Numbered from the stretch's first letter, positions 33,346-41,406 are shown. The stretch is DNA of 45,621 bases from Sulfuritalea sp. (GCA_021738385.1 JAIPCF010000013.1:1-45621); one strand, 5' to 3'. Notes: generated by a model from the sequence alone, not told the origin. Numbers and translations: made by a program.

Positions 33346-33619
33346 ATGGCCAACCTTACAAAGACATACATCGAGCGCTTGCCGCGGCCTGAAGCCGGAA
33401 AGCAAGCTTTCTACTGGGACGACGACCATCGAGGCTTGGGGGTCCGCGTAACCATCGGCAGCAAGGTCTTTGTTTTTCAGTCACGCCTGAATGGCCAGGT
33501 AATCCGCTCCACGATCGGCGACTTTCCGACCTGGAGCGTCGCGATGGCTCGCGAGCGAGGCCGCGAACTCATGGTCATGATCGACAAGGGCATCGATCCG
33601 CGCCAAGTGGCCAAGGGGG
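33346..33619 (+). pseudogene. Truncated tyrosine-recombinase integrase (N-terminal arm-binding domain only)
   Basis: The first 91 residues are the N-terminal DUF4102-type arm-binding domain of tRNA-targeting phage integrases: [60 protein letters not shown] and [12 protein letters not shown]. After this the frame runs to 33831 through sequence that is antisense to the replication gene, with low-complexity Ala/Gly and no core-binding or catalytic domain (about 300 residues missing). A deletion has joined the integrase to the end of the rep gene. It cannot catalyse recombination, so the element is stuck unless helped. It begins 184 bases right of attL, the expected place for an integrase. Confidence 0.85.
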
Positions 33620-35261
33620 CAACGGCCGGATGCGGGCGCGCGGCTGCGGCTGGCGCCGCGGGCCGTGCGTCCTCTCCGGCCGTGCCCCTGCTGGTGCGTT
33701 GCAATGTCCAATTGTGCAGTCTGGTACGCAATACCTCAGCATTCGTCTTGACGCCGACCACAACCGGGCCCACTGGCTCGTTGTACTTGCTGGTGTCGTC
33801 GGTTTCTTCTTTCGCCAGCCTGATGGGCTGATCCTTGCGCGGCCGTGTGCTGCCACCCATGAGCTCGATAAACCGCGCCCATTTGCCGGTGTCGGCAGCC
33901 TCAAAGGCATCCTTGAGCAAACCATCGGGGGCGCCGCTGAGTCGACGCAGTTCGCGCCAGATGGATACGGGAGCACCGCCGATTTGCTGAAACTGGCGAA
34001 TGCCCCAGGTCGAAGCCCACGCTTCCACCCGTTCCGCTGCGTTCTTTGACTCGATGCCTTCGAGGTCGGCCTCGAGACCATAACCGTCGATATTCTTCGA
34101 GACATACTTGGCGATGTAGCCAGTTGCCGTGCCTTTGCTCTTGTCGATAGCCTTGGCCGTGAATCGGTGTTTTGCGGCGCCGGGCTCGTCGCCGTCTTCA
34201 CGCAGGGCATAGTCGCGCATGATCTCTTCCACGCGTGCCTGGTGCTCCGGTTTCATGAAGAACAGAAAATGCCAGTGTGGCGTGCCATCGTGTTGGGGCT
34301 CGGCAACTCGGAAGCCATAGACCGGGATACCGAGCCGCTTGAGCTTGGCACGGATGCGGGCCCAGAGGCGGCACAGATATTTCTGAGCCGCGTCCGGGAG
34401 TGTTCCATTGTATTTTGGATTGGGCATGCCGTCCTTTGACAGGACCGCATGCATTCGTGAGGGACACGTCAGGGAGTAGAAGACCCCGGCGTGGCCAAGG
34501 TCCTGGGCAATTTGCTCGAAACCGGCGATGCGTGTCATGAGCTCGCAGCGCCGGATTCTCGGATTTGAAATACTGGCTTCGGCCAGTTCCTGGAGGCTGA
34601 GTTCCTGGCCGAGTTCATTCACAGCCAGCATGCTTTCGAGTGCGTAACGATTGCGTCGCTTTTGGCTGCGGCGCCTCTTGATGGTGTCGTCGCTGACGTA
34701 AATGCCCGCATGGCGATGCACCAGGCCGAGACCGATGGACTCGGCTTCAAGGCGGCGAGCATGAGCAACCCGCAGCGCGCGAACCCACCAGCGTTCATCG
34801 GTCAGGCGCGCAATGACGCCTTCGACGGTAACGAGCGGGGAATCGATGCTTGGCGGGACTACGCCAAGCTCTTGCGCGCGCTTCCAGAGTTTTGCCGCGA
34901 GTTCAATGTCATTGAGAAATAGGCGGGCGGTTTGTCTGTTCTCGAACGCCAACCGCTTGGCCGCCGCCTCGATGTCGTCGTCCGTGGCCTTATGCGGCAG
35001 TGGCAGGCCATCCAATCGCTGTCTTGTCTGCAGGAGGAAGGTATCGGCTGCCGAACGGCCATCGAAGATGACTCGCGCCTCATAGGCTGCCGCAACTGAC
35101 CGGGCCAGATTCGGCGTCAGAGGCGCGAAGGTCTTGACCCGTTGGTGGAATGCCTTGTCGTCCGGTTCGAGCTCGAAAACGCCCAGGAGCGCCCGCTCGC
35201 CGATCATGACCGCAGGCGCCAGCAGTTCCCGCAAGCCGGGGGCGTGATGCCTCATGGCCAC
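33477..35261 (-). CDS. Replication gene A (P2 gpA-like) HUH endonuclease, 3' end altered
   Basis: Up to about residue 545 this is a phage P2 gpA-type rolling-circle initiator. The metal motif PHWHFLFFM (HUH, about 350) is followed by the two-tyrosine motif [13 protein letters not shown] (YxxxY), where one Tyr nicks the origin and stays joined to [20 protein letters not shown] is a typical upstream segment. The last roughly 48 residues (after APLATWRG) are read from the opposite strand of the integrase fragment, so the natural C-terminus was replaced by the deletion at about 33620. Core motifs are intact, so nicking activity may survive. It follows the AlpA-like gene by five bases, suggesting regulated co-expression. 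It points to a phage satellite or integrated rolling-circle plasmid. Confidence 0.85.
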   Translation of the reverse strand: MAMRHHAPGLRELLAPAVMIGERALLGVFELEPDDKAFHQRVKTFAPLTPNLARSVAAAYEARVIFDGRSAADTFLLQTRQRLDGLPLPHKATDDDIEAAAKRLAFENRQTARLFLNDIELAAKLWKRAQELGVVPPSIDSPLVTVEGVIARLTDERWWVRALRVAHARRLEAESIGLGLVHRHAGIYVSDDTIKRRRSQKRRNRYALESMLAVNELGQELSLQELAEASISNPRIRRCELMTRIAGFEQIAQDLGHAGVFYSLTCPSRMHAVLSKDGMPNPKYNGTLPDAAQKYLCRLWARIRAKLKRLGIPVYGFRVAEPQHDGTPHWHFLFFMKPEHQARVEEIMRDYALREDGDEPGAAKHRFTAKAIDKSKGTATGYIAKYVSKNIDGYGLEADLEGIESKNAAERVEAWASTWGIRQFQQIGGAPVSIWRELRRLSGAPDGLLKDAFEAADTGKWARFIELMGGSTRPRKDQPIRLAKEETDDTSKYNEPVGPVVVGVKTNAEVLRTRLHNWTLQRTSRGTAGEDARPAAPAAAARPHPAVAPLATWRGSMPLSIMTMSSRPRSRAIATLQVGKSPIVERITWPFRRD

Positions 35262-35266
35262 CCCTC

Positions 35267-35458
35267 CTATTGACGGACCGGGGTTTGCCGGCGTGAGTCG
35301 ATATAGGCGTTGAGATCGCTGATGCGATAGCGAACGGCGCGGCTGCCGATGCGAATAAAGGGCACTTGTGCCCCCGCCCAGCGATCGCGCTCAAGGAAAG
35401 CTTCGCTAACGCCCAGGATGGGCGCGGCTTCCTTGGTGGTGAGAAGTTTGTCTTGCAT
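35267..35458 (-). CDS. AlpA/excisionase-like helix-turn-helix protein
   Basis: A 63-residue MerR/AlpA-type DNA-binding protein: [20 protein letters not shown] (helix-turn-helix), then [21 protein letters not shown], the wing seen in AlpA and excisionase families. Members control integrase or excision genes in prophages and satellites. It lies just upstream of the rep gene on the same strand and probably regulates it or the element's excision. A 115-base gap separates it from the unknown gene upstream. Confidence 0.88.
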   Translation of the reverse strand: MQDKLLTTKEAAPILGVSEAFLERDRWAGAQVPFIRIGSRAVRYRISDLNAYIDSRRQTPVRQ

Positions 35459-35573
35459 GACTGCCTCCGTGTTTGAACATCACGGTTGCAGTATTGGCGG
35501 CGCGGTCAGAGGTGAATAGGCTCTGGAATTTTTAGAAACCTGACTGAAATTTTCGCAACAGTTGCGATTTTCT

Positions 35574-36269
35574 CTAAGTGCTTGTTTGAGCGCGTCGTCC
35601 ACCCTGTTTCGCTTGGTCGGGCGCGAAATCACGAGACCATTTCTTGAAAGCATCCGCCGTAAAAACGCTATGCAAACCAGCTTCTTTCATGAGCGCATGC
35701 GTTCGAACTGCTTCATATAGAAGGTTGCGATCTTGTTTCCAGAGGTGACGAGCAAGTTCCAGGCAGGCTACTTTTCTGCGGCGCTGTTCAGTCAGGCGTT
35801 CATACCAGCCATCCTTGTCGTCGTCTTCGTCGGGCGCGGATAGCGCGGCCGTAGCCTCTGCCGGCGCCCAGAACGACGGGAAATCTATCCGTACCTTTTC
35901 GCACCAGGACAGTATGTTGCTTCTCTCTATATACAAGCTGGAGAGAAACGCCTTGTCAAAGCGGCCTTTCGCTTGGCATTCCCATAGCTGCTTGCGCCAG
36001 GGATTCAGGTCCATGACGAAAAAAATCATCGGGTCGTAAGGCACTTTGTAGCCGCTTTGCCGCCGAAACTGTACGTCGCCGGTGTAAAAGCCGCGAATCA
36101 GTCGGAAAGTAATTTGCTTCACCTGATCCGGTGGCTCCGCCGCATCGAAGTTCTGCGGATCGATGCCCAGCCAACGGAATGATGCAGCCCAGAGAGTCTC
36201 GAAGTCCGCCGTATTCAGGAAGGCGCTCTTCGGTACTGCATCCTGCCGTTTGAATATCCATCCCAACAT
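35574..36269 (-). CDS. Element-borne unknown protein with a domain shared with the gene at 31939
   Basis: A 231-residue soluble protein. Residues 1-75 align without gaps to the 75-residue protein at 31939-32166 (LNTADFETLWAASFRWLGID lines up with [20 protein letters not shown]; both continue DP...PD). The remainder is charged, with SSLYIERSNILSWCEKVRID and a C-terminal helical part rich in Arg/Lys. I do not recognise the family and see no catalytic motif, signal peptide or membrane helix. AAGGGA precedes the ATG. It is transcribed away from the Fic gene, towards alpA and rep. It could be an element maintenance or defence factor, but that is speculation. Confidence 0.7.
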   Translation of the reverse strand: MLGWIFKRQDAVPKSAFLNTADFETLWAASFRWLGIDPQNFDAAEPPDQVKQITFRLIRGFYTGDVQFRRQSGYKVPYDPMIFFVMDLNPWRKQLWECQAKGRFDKAFLSSLYIERSNILSWCEKVRIDFPSFWAPAEATAALSAPDEDDDKDGWYERLTEQRRRKVACLELARHLWKQDRNLLYEAVRTHALMKEAGLHSVFTADAFKKWSRDFAPDQAKQGGRRAQTST

Positions 36270-36384
36270 GGTTTGTGATCCCTTTCCCTAGGACGGCCCT
36301 TTGGTAGCTGCCCGACAATCTGCAAGGTGCATAATTGCCAGATCGTAGGCAAACTTGCATCAGCCCAGCCATAATACCGCCTGA

Positions 36385-37023
36385 ATGCGTAATAGATATG
36401 ACGTAAGCGGCTTGCCTGAAGCCCAATTCGAACCTGGCTCACGCGGCCGGGTGCTGCGTAACTCGCTTGGTATCTATCGCAAGCGGGAGATGGATAGCGT
36501 CGAGGCCGAGCGCTTGGCGAAGGCAACGGATTGGGCGATCCGTCATTACGATGCAGACCATCGTTTTAGTGCAGATGACGTTTGCCTGCTGCATCGGCAA
36601 TGGTTGGGCACCGTCTATCCGTGGGCGGGTGATTATCGGCAGGTCAACATTGGCAAAGGCGGATTTGCCTTTGCCATGGCAGCGCAGATACCACGCCTGA
36701 TGCAAGAGTATCAACGCGATGTACTTGCGACCCATACGCCGTGCCAATTCGACAGCATTGAACGGGTAGTCGAGGCGCTGGCTGTCGCCCATTGCGAGCT
36801 GGTTCTGATCCACCCGTTTCGCGACGGCAATGGGCGAATCACGCGCTTGATTTCGACCCTGATGGCCCTGCAAGCCGGCCTTCCGTTACTCGACTTCTCG
36901 GGAATCAGGGGGCCAGCACGGAAAAACTACTTCCTGGCGGTGCAAGCCGCAATGGGTAGGAACTACGAACCGATGAAGGAAACCTTCCGCGCGGTACTGC
37001 GTAGAAGCGGTTGGACCGGCTAA
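36385..37023 (+). CDS. Fic family protein (putative AMPylase toxin)
   Basis: A 212-residue Fic-domain protein. The catalytic motif HPFRDGNGR (about 148-156) is fully canonical, with the His base and the Asp/Asn/Arg set that bind ATP-Mg. The flap region PWAGDYRQVNIGKGGFAFA is also typical. Such enzymes transfer AMP to target proteins such as gyrase and topoisomerase IV and act as toxins unless an inhibitory helix with [ST]xxxE[GN] blocks ATP. I see no such helix inside this protein, so an external antitoxin is expected. The ORF convergent with its 3' end (37020-37184) carries SMAIEG. The gene lies at the right end of the tRNA-Met element. Confidence 0.9.
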   Translation: MRNRYDVSGLPEAQFEPGSRGRVLRNSLGIYRKREMDSVEAERLAKATDWAIRHYDADHRFSADDVCLLHRQWLGTVYPWAGDYRQVNIGKGGFAFAMAAQIPRLMQEYQRDVLATHTPCQFDSIERVVEALAVAHCELVLIHPFRDGNGRITRLISTLMALQAGLPLLDFSGIRGPARKNYFLAVQAAMGRNYEPMKETFRAVLRRSGWTG

Positions 37024-37184
37024 GTCTTCGCGGTCTTCCTTGCTGTCGGAGACAAAGCTGTCTCGGCGGCTTTGCGTACCCCCTCGATCGCCATTGACGA
37101 CAAGACGTTGACGCGCAAGGCCTGTTGGTAGGCTTTGGCGTTCTTCAGATGGGGGTTCTGCGTAAGCAGGGATTTCTTTTGCAT
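37020..37184 (-). CDS. Candidate Fic antitoxin (VbhA-like inhibitory-helix protein), convergent
   Basis: A 54-residue Lys-rich protein, MQKKSLLTQNPHLKNAKAYQ then QALRVNVLSSMAIEGVRKAA. SMAIEG matches the [ST]xxxE[GN] inhibitory-helix motif that defines antitoxins of Fic enzymes such as VbhA; the Glu would displace the ATP gamma-phosphate. Length and helical character also fit. It is unusual in that it is on the opposite strand and its last four bases overlap the end of fic, whereas class I antitoxins are normally upstream on the same strand. An upstream in-frame start at 37271 exists, but the ATG at 37184 gives the compact product. Function is inferred from motif plus location. Confidence 0.6.
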   Translation of the reverse strand: MQKKSLLTQNPHLKNAKAYQQALRVNVLSSMAIEGVRKAAETALSPTARKTAKT

Positions 37185-37261
37185 AGAGGCAAGTATAGGA
37201 GGCTCACTCCCAACCATCAAGTATTTGGGAGCGGACCTTCCATCAACACGCCCCATGTCAA

Positions 37262-37283
37262 GTGAGTACACAGTGATTACATT
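37262..37283. repeat. GAGTACAC repeat at the right end of the element
   Basis: GTGAGTACACA at 37262-37272 is followed by the degenerate copy GTGATTACATT. It matches the tandem unit at 33277-33298, again with an 11-base period, and lies 62-72 bases from attR. Presence near both attachment sites supports an integrase arm-site reading. Confidence 0.6.
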
Positions 37284-37302
37284 TTGCTTTTTTGGCTACC
37301 AA

Positions 37303-37331
37303 CGAAAAAGGCCCCCATCGCTGGAGGCCTT
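37303..37331 (-). terminator. Rho-independent terminator of tRNA-Met
   Basis: The minus strand reads AAGGCCTCC-AGCGAT-GGGGGCCTT then TTTCG, a 9-bp stem with one G-T wobble followed by a T-run, starting nine bases after the tRNA CCA. It differs from the displaced copy at 33081-33104 at one stem base. Confidence 0.85.
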
Positions 37332-37333
37332 GG

Positions 37334-37389
37334 TATGACTGGTGGTGATGAGTGGACTTGAACCACCGACCCCCGGATTATGAATCCGA
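37334..37389 (-). repeat. attR: 56-bp direct repeat within tRNA-Met
   Basis: Identical to 33107-33162. Here it forms the 3' two-thirds of the complete tRNA-Met, so the insertion rebuilt a functional tRNA on this side. Distance between the two copies is 4.2 kb. Confidence 0.9.
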
Positions 37390-37416
37390 TGCTCTAACCG
37401 ACTGAGCTACATCACC
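37340..37416 (-). tRNA. tRNA-Met (CAU anticodon)
   Basis: A 77-base cloverleaf with encoded CCA. The acceptor GGTGATG pairs with CATCACC, the D-arm is GCTCAGTCGGTTAGAGC, the anticodon loop is TTCATAA (CAU), and the T-arm contains GTTCAAGTC. A purine at position 1 paired in the acceptor stem argues for elongator rather than initiator tRNA. A lysidine-modified tRNA-Ile(CAU) is the alternative. It is the integration target of the 4.2-kb element and is followed by its own terminator. Confidence 0.92.
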
Positions 37417-37490
37417 GTTCGAAGGGGCGCAATTATCCTCGCCGCACGCTTGCCTTGTCAAGGTGAGCGCTGGTGGGCGACAATTGCAGT

Positions 37491-38648
37491 ATGAACTTCG
37501 ATGTCGTTATTGTGGGCGGTGGCTTGGCCGGTTTGGCCATGGCAGCGGCTTTGCGCCGCTCGACTTTGTCGGTGGCTCTGGTGGAAGGGCGGCAGCCTGT
37601 ATTTACCGACGCCTGGGATTCGCGCATATATGCGATCAGTCCCGCCAATGCACGCTTTCTTGAGGCGCTGGGAATCTGGAGTCATCTGGACAAGGCACGC
37701 ATGGAGCCGGTTCGGGCCATGGAGATTCTTGGCGATGACGGTGGTCGGCTGAATTTCACGGCTTACGGCAGCGGCGTGTCGGAGCTGGCCTGGATCGCGG
37801 AATCTTCAATGATGCAGCGCGAGCTATGGGAGACGGTCAAGCGTCAGGGAAATTTGAGCTTGTTGTGCCCGGCGAGCCCTAAAGACCTTTCGTTTGAGCT
37901 TGATTCCGCTCAACTGACACTTGAGGATGGTCGATGTATTGGGGCACGCCTGATTGTCGCAGCCGATGGAGCTGAATCCTGGACCCGCACTACGGCAGGT
38001 ATCGCGGTGCGCTTTGATCCCTATGACCAGTTGGGCGTGGTCGCCAATTTCGAATCTGATCAAGCGCATCGTGGCGTGGCATTTCAGTGGTTTGGCAAGG
38101 AAGGGGTGTTGGCCTGGCTGCCGCTGCCGGGCAATCGTATCTCGATCGTCTGGTCGACGCCCGAGGAGCATGGACGCTCGCTACTTGCACTTGATCCAGT
38201 CGCCCTTTGTGCTCGGGTCGCAGAGGCGGGTAGCGAGCGGCTTGGCACGTTGAAATTGATTACCCCCGCGCGCGGATTTCCGCTGCGCCTGATGCGAGCT
38301 CCACAGTCCGTGGCTCCACGCCTGGCGTTGATTGGAGATGCGGCGCATACGATCCATCCTTTGTCCGGCCACGGCATCAATCTGGGTTATCAAGATGCCA
38401 AGGTGCTTTCAAACATCCTGTGCAATAAACCTGGCCATGTTGATTGTGGAGATTTTGGACTATTGCGTGGATACGAGCGTGCGCGCAAGGAAGAGGTAGT
38501 GACTTTACAGGCGGTGACTGATAGCCTTCACGACCTGTTTCAGCCTGCGGGGGTGCGCTTGACCCGTTTGCGCAATATTGGATTGAACCTTACCAACACT
38601 TTGCCAGTCGTAAAGGACCTGCTGGTCCGCTACGCGCTGGCGTCCTGA
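37491..38648 (+). CDS. UbiH/UbiF/VisC/COQ6 family FAD-dependent hydroxylase
   Basis: A 385-residue flavin monooxygenase of the ubiquinone ring-hydroxylase family. FAD binding is seen in FDVVIVGGGLAGLAMAAAL. The middle motif around LIVAADGAESWTR (DG) and the second FAD motif LIGDAAHTIHPLSGHGINLG are intact. It hydroxylates the benzoquinone ring of ubiquinone precursors with O2; which position (UbiH, UbiI, UbiF or UbiL type) cannot be settled by eye. I start at the ATG opening MNFDVVIVGG. It precedes dsbC by 17 bases, an arrangement that recurs in related betaproteobacteria by my recollection. Confidence 0.9.
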   Translation: MNFDVVIVGGGLAGLAMAAALRRSTLSVALVEGRQPVFTDAWDSRIYAISPANARFLEALGIWSHLDKARMEPVRAMEILGDDGGRLNFTAYGSGVSELAWIAESSMMQRELWETVKRQGNLSLLCPASPKDLSFELDSAQLTLEDGRCIGARLIVAADGAESWTRTTAGIAVRFDPYDQLGVVANFESDQAHRGVAFQWFGKEGVLAWLPLPGNRISIVWSTPEEHGRSLLALDPVALCARVAEAGSERLGTLKLITPARGFPLRLMRAPQSVAPRLALIGDAAHTIHPLSGHGINLGYQDAKVLSNILCNKPGHVDCGDFGLLRGYERARKEEVVTLQAVTDSLHDLFQPAGVRLTRLRNIGLNLTNTLPVVKDLLVRYALAS

Positions 38649-38665
38649 ATAGTCATGGAGAATTT

Positions 38666-39346
38666 ATGAAGTTGCCCCTGCTTGCTGCTGCCCTTGCTTG
38701 TTTATCGCTCGCCGCCTTTGCTGATCAAGCCGATGTGAAAAAAGCCGTCGAGGCCAAACTCGGCAAAGTCGACTCTATCGCCAAAGCGCCCATGGCCGGC
38801 ATGTGGGAAGTTTCCGTCGACGACCAGATCATCTATGTCGACGACAAAGCGGGTTTCCTGATCCTTGGCAGCTTGCATGACTTGAAGACAGGCAAGAATC
38901 TGACTGCGGAAAAGGTTTTCAATTCCCTGCCGCTCGAGTTGGCCGTGAAGCAGGTGCGTGGTCCCGGCAAAAACATAATGGTGACCTTTGAAGACCCGAA
39001 CTGCGGATTCTGCAAAAAGCTCGCGAATGACATTCTGACGTTGAAAGATGTAACGGTATATACCTTTCTGTACCCGGTGCTGGGCGATGATTCCTACGAC
39101 AAGTCGAAGGCCATCTGGTGTGCGAAGGACAAAGCCAAGGCCTGGACTGACTGGATGAACAACGGCAGGAAACCGCCTACTGCCTCAGAGAAGTGCGACA
39201 TCGCTGGACTGGAAAAGTCCATGCAGCTTGGCCGCAAACTGCGGATTAACGGTACGCCAGCAATCTTTTTTGCAGGTGGCGAACGTGTCGGCGGCTATAT
39301 TCCGGCACAGGAAATCCAGAAGCGCTTCAGCAGTTCGGGTAGCTGA
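38666..39346 (+). CDS. dsbC: Thiol:disulfide interchange protein DsbC
   Basis: A 226-residue periplasmic disulfide isomerase. A signal peptide ends near AAFA-19. The dimerisation domain follows (about 20-85, including MWEVSVDDQIIYVDDKAGFL), then a thioredoxin domain with FEDPNCGFCKKL (CGFC; most DsbC have CGYC) and the cis-Pro motif INGTPAIFF. A second cysteine pair (IWCAKDKAKA, SEKCDI) corresponds to the structural disulfide of E. coli DsbC. It would help mature cysteine-rich periplasmic proteins such as the multiheme cytochrome upstream. GGAG precedes the ATG. Confidence 0.94.
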   Translation: MKLPLLAAALACLSLAAFADQADVKKAVEAKLGKVDSIAKAPMAGMWEVSVDDQIIYVDDKAGFLILGSLHDLKTGKNLTAEKVFNSLPLELAVKQVRGPGKNIMVTFEDPNCGFCKKLANDILTLKDVTVYTFLYPVLGDDSYDKSKAIWCAKDKAKAWTDWMNNGRKPPTASEKCDIAGLEKSMQLGRKLRINGTPAIFFAGGERVGGYIPAQEIQKRFSSSGS

Positions 39347-39742
39347 CCAGCCAACAGTCTCTCCCTATGAGCCGCCTGCTCAGTCTGGAATCGAGGCGAC
39401 TGTGGATGCCTTTTTTCCAGATCGCGATGCCGTCCGGTGGCCAGTCCATAGATGCGCAGCAGATCCTCTTCGGATACATCGATGAAGGAGTCCATTTGCG
39501 TCAAGGCGTATACAAAGTCTTCATGTGAAATTTACTGATAGCCGGTGCCGGAAGTATCTACCGGCACGGCGAAAAGCAGCACGGCAGACGATTCGATCGA
39601 GAGCGCCAGAATGAGGGTGTCGGACGCGCCGAGTATGGCGAGGCTTGCCGCGTAGACCACCATCAGGCTGAGGAAGCCGCCCAGCGCCGAAATGAGTTTT
39701 TCACGGTGGCTTACCGGACTGAGTTCGATACTGAGAAACCCC
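39300..39742 (-). pseudogene. Decayed HPP-family (HPP-CBS) membrane protein remnant
   Basis: Read on the minus strand, 39742-39535 encodes SHREKLISALGGFLSLMVVY then SIESSAVLLFAVP, like the start of HPP-family integral membrane proteins (family wording LxSALGAFLG... ASMGASAVLLFAVP). It then diverges and meets TAA at 39532-39534. In the same frame the sequence resumes with HEDFVYALTQMDSFIDVSEE then DLLRIYGLATGRHR, resembling the linker before the CBS pair of HPP-CBS proteins. Most membrane helices and the CBS part are missing, and no start codon is in frame upstream (a TGA lies just before). The tail overlaps dsbC. I read this as a gene collapsed by deletion. The assignment is by memory of family wording. 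Confidence 0.55.
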
Positions 39743-40120
39743 AGTCATGGCGAAGACGCTGCCGGACTCGGAGATTTCATTAACTGCCCCTTGATCCAAA
39801 TTGCTCTGGCCTTTAGTGCCTGACCCGATAGATGAAAGTCGTCATGAACCGACGTACCGGGGAGCAGAATAGCCCGGACGGGCGCATTTGACGTCGCTGA
39901 TCCAAGCTGGGCGCGCCGGAATGCAGTCAGTACAATGTTTCATTCTTGTATTTGCCTAACGCGACTTACATCGTGGATGACTTCTCAATGTTTCACATCG
40001 CTCAAGATAAGCAGCCCGTCTTCATTCAAGAGAAAGAACCGGCGCCTGAAAATATCGCACGAACTTTAAAAGTCGGCGATGGTGATACGGCGCCGCGGTT
40101 CTTCAGGAGAGCCTGACGCA
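39743..40120. other. Gene-less stretch upstream of the zinc-ribbon gene
   Basis: No coding frame with protein character and no strong hairpin is seen in these 378 bases. The last part, with CAGGAGA at 40104-40110, supplies the ribosome-binding site of the following gene. Confidence 0.5.
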
Positions 40121-40825
40121 ATGGCAATCAGTTGCTCTTCGTGCCGGGCGCCAATGGAAGCGCATCGCTTCGAGCGCAAGCTCACGGGTGATATCGAGCT
40201 TGATCTGTGTTTCGCCTGCCAGGGCATCTGGTTCGACGAGCATGAGAGTCCGCGACTCGCCCCCGCCGGAGTGATTGCACTTTTCAAGCTCATTCATGAT
40301 CATCGCGATGACCAGCGCTTGCCTTTAAGCAGCCCCTTGAGCTGCCCGCGCTGCCAAGAACGATTGATTCCGTCGCAGGATCGTGTCAAGAGTGGCTTGT
40401 TCAATTACCAGCGTTGCGGTCAGCACGGCCGCTTCATTACGTTTTCGCAGTTCATGATAGAGAAGGGTTTCGTGCGCCAGTTGAACGGTGCCGAGATCAA
40501 GGAACTCAAGGCCCGCATTGGCGCCGTGCGTTGCACCGGTTGCGGAGCCCCGGTGGATATTCGCAAGGACAGCGCCTGCACGCATTGTCGAGCTCCCATC
40601 GCCATTCTCGACCCGCAAGCGGTCGAAACTGCACTGGCCGGTTTTCAGCGGGCGGCGCTCAAGCAGCAAGCCCCTTCTGATCCTGCGGTGTTGGCTGAGG
40701 CAATTCTGTTCAGCGAACGCGAGCGCAGTCAGCGCCAGCGAGAGCGCGGCAATGGACTGAATTCAGACATCGGCGATTTGCTGCTTGATGGGGTTTCAAT
40801 GCTTTGGAATGTCTTGAGGCGATGA
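40121..40825 (+). CDS. Zinc-ribbon (zf-TFIIB type) protein
   Basis: A 234-residue soluble protein built of zinc ribbons: CSSCRAPMEAHRF...LDLCFACQGIWFDEHE (the zf-TFIIB hallmark, about 5-45), CPRCQERLIP...YQRCGQHGRF (about 80-115) and CTGCGAPVDIRKDSACTHCRAPI (about 143-166). The C-terminal part is polar, with an Arg/Glu-rich run, and ends in a short hydrophobic helix. The biochemical role of this family is not established. I use the ATG opening MAISCSSCRAP. It overlaps mobA by four bases (ATGA), so the two are expressed together, but a molybdenum link is only positional. Confidence 0.82.
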   Translation: MAISCSSCRAPMEAHRFERKLTGDIELDLCFACQGIWFDEHESPRLAPAGVIALFKLIHDHRDDQRLPLSSPLSCPRCQERLIPSQDRVKSGLFNYQRCGQHGRFITFSQFMIEKGFVRQLNGAEIKELKARIGAVRCTGCGAPVDIRKDSACTHCRAPIAILDPQAVETALAGFQRAALKQQAPSDPAVLAEAILFSERERSQRQRERGNGLNSDIGDLLLDGVSMLWNVLRR

Positions 40826-41406
40826 GCCAGCAAATAACGGGTGTGGTTCTCGCAGGCGGCCTGGGGCGGCGCATGGGCGGAGTAGACAAGGGTCTGCAGG
40901 AGCTGAACGGCCGGCCGATGGTGCAATGGGTTCTTGAAAGACTGGCACCGCAGGTGGATGCGGTCTGGATCAGCGCCAACCAGAACATTCAGCGATATGG
41001 AGAATTTGGCTATCGCGTGCTACCAGACCGGATTCCCGATTTCGCCGGACCATTGGCCGGATTGCACGCGGCGCTGACTGTGGCAGAAAGCCCTCTGCTG
41101 GTGACCGTACCCTGTGATTCGCCCTTTTTGCCAAGCGACCTGGTGGCACGATTGCATGCGGCACTGGAAAGCCAAAATGCCGACCTCGCCGTGGCGCGGG
41201 TCGGCAGTCAGCTTCATCGCGCGTTCTGTCTGGTTCGGCGCGAGTTGCTGCCGGAACTGGAAGCGTTTCTTGGATCGGGAGAACGCAAAGTGGGCCTCTG
41301 GCATGCCTCGTTGAATGTGGTCGAAGTGGGCTTTGATGACCAGCCGGAGAGCTTTGGCAACATCAACACCCTGGAAGAACTTCAGGCACTTCGGCAAGCA
41401 GACTGA
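40822..41406 (+). CDS. mobA: Molybdenum cofactor guanylyltransferase MobA
   Basis: A 194-residue GTP-binding nucleotidyltransferase. TGVVLAGGLGRRMGGVDKGL is the GTP-binding signature, followed by NGRPMVQWVLERL, PDFAGPLAGLHAAL and VPCDSPFLPSDLV. MobA adds GMP to molybdopterin to make the dinucleotide cofactor used by periplasmic reductases such as nitrate or TMAO reductases. The start ATG overlaps the preceding stop; an upstream in-frame start would duplicate sequence of the previous gene's end. Confidence 0.95.
   Translation: MSQQITGVVLAGGLGRRMGGVDKGLQELNGRPMVQWVLERLAPQVDAVWISANQNIQRYGEFGYRVLPDRIPDFAGPLAGLHAALTVAESPLLVTVPCDSPFLPSDLVARLHAALESQNADLAVARVGSQLHRAFCLVRRELLPELEAFLGSGERKVGLWHASLNVVEVGFDDQPESFGNINTLEELQALRQAD

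Noticed and set aside
33620-33831. Continuation of the integrase ORF as a coding C-terminal domain
   Set aside because: It is antisense to the well-supported replication gene, Ala/Gly-rich, and lacks the recombinase R..H..R..Y residues.
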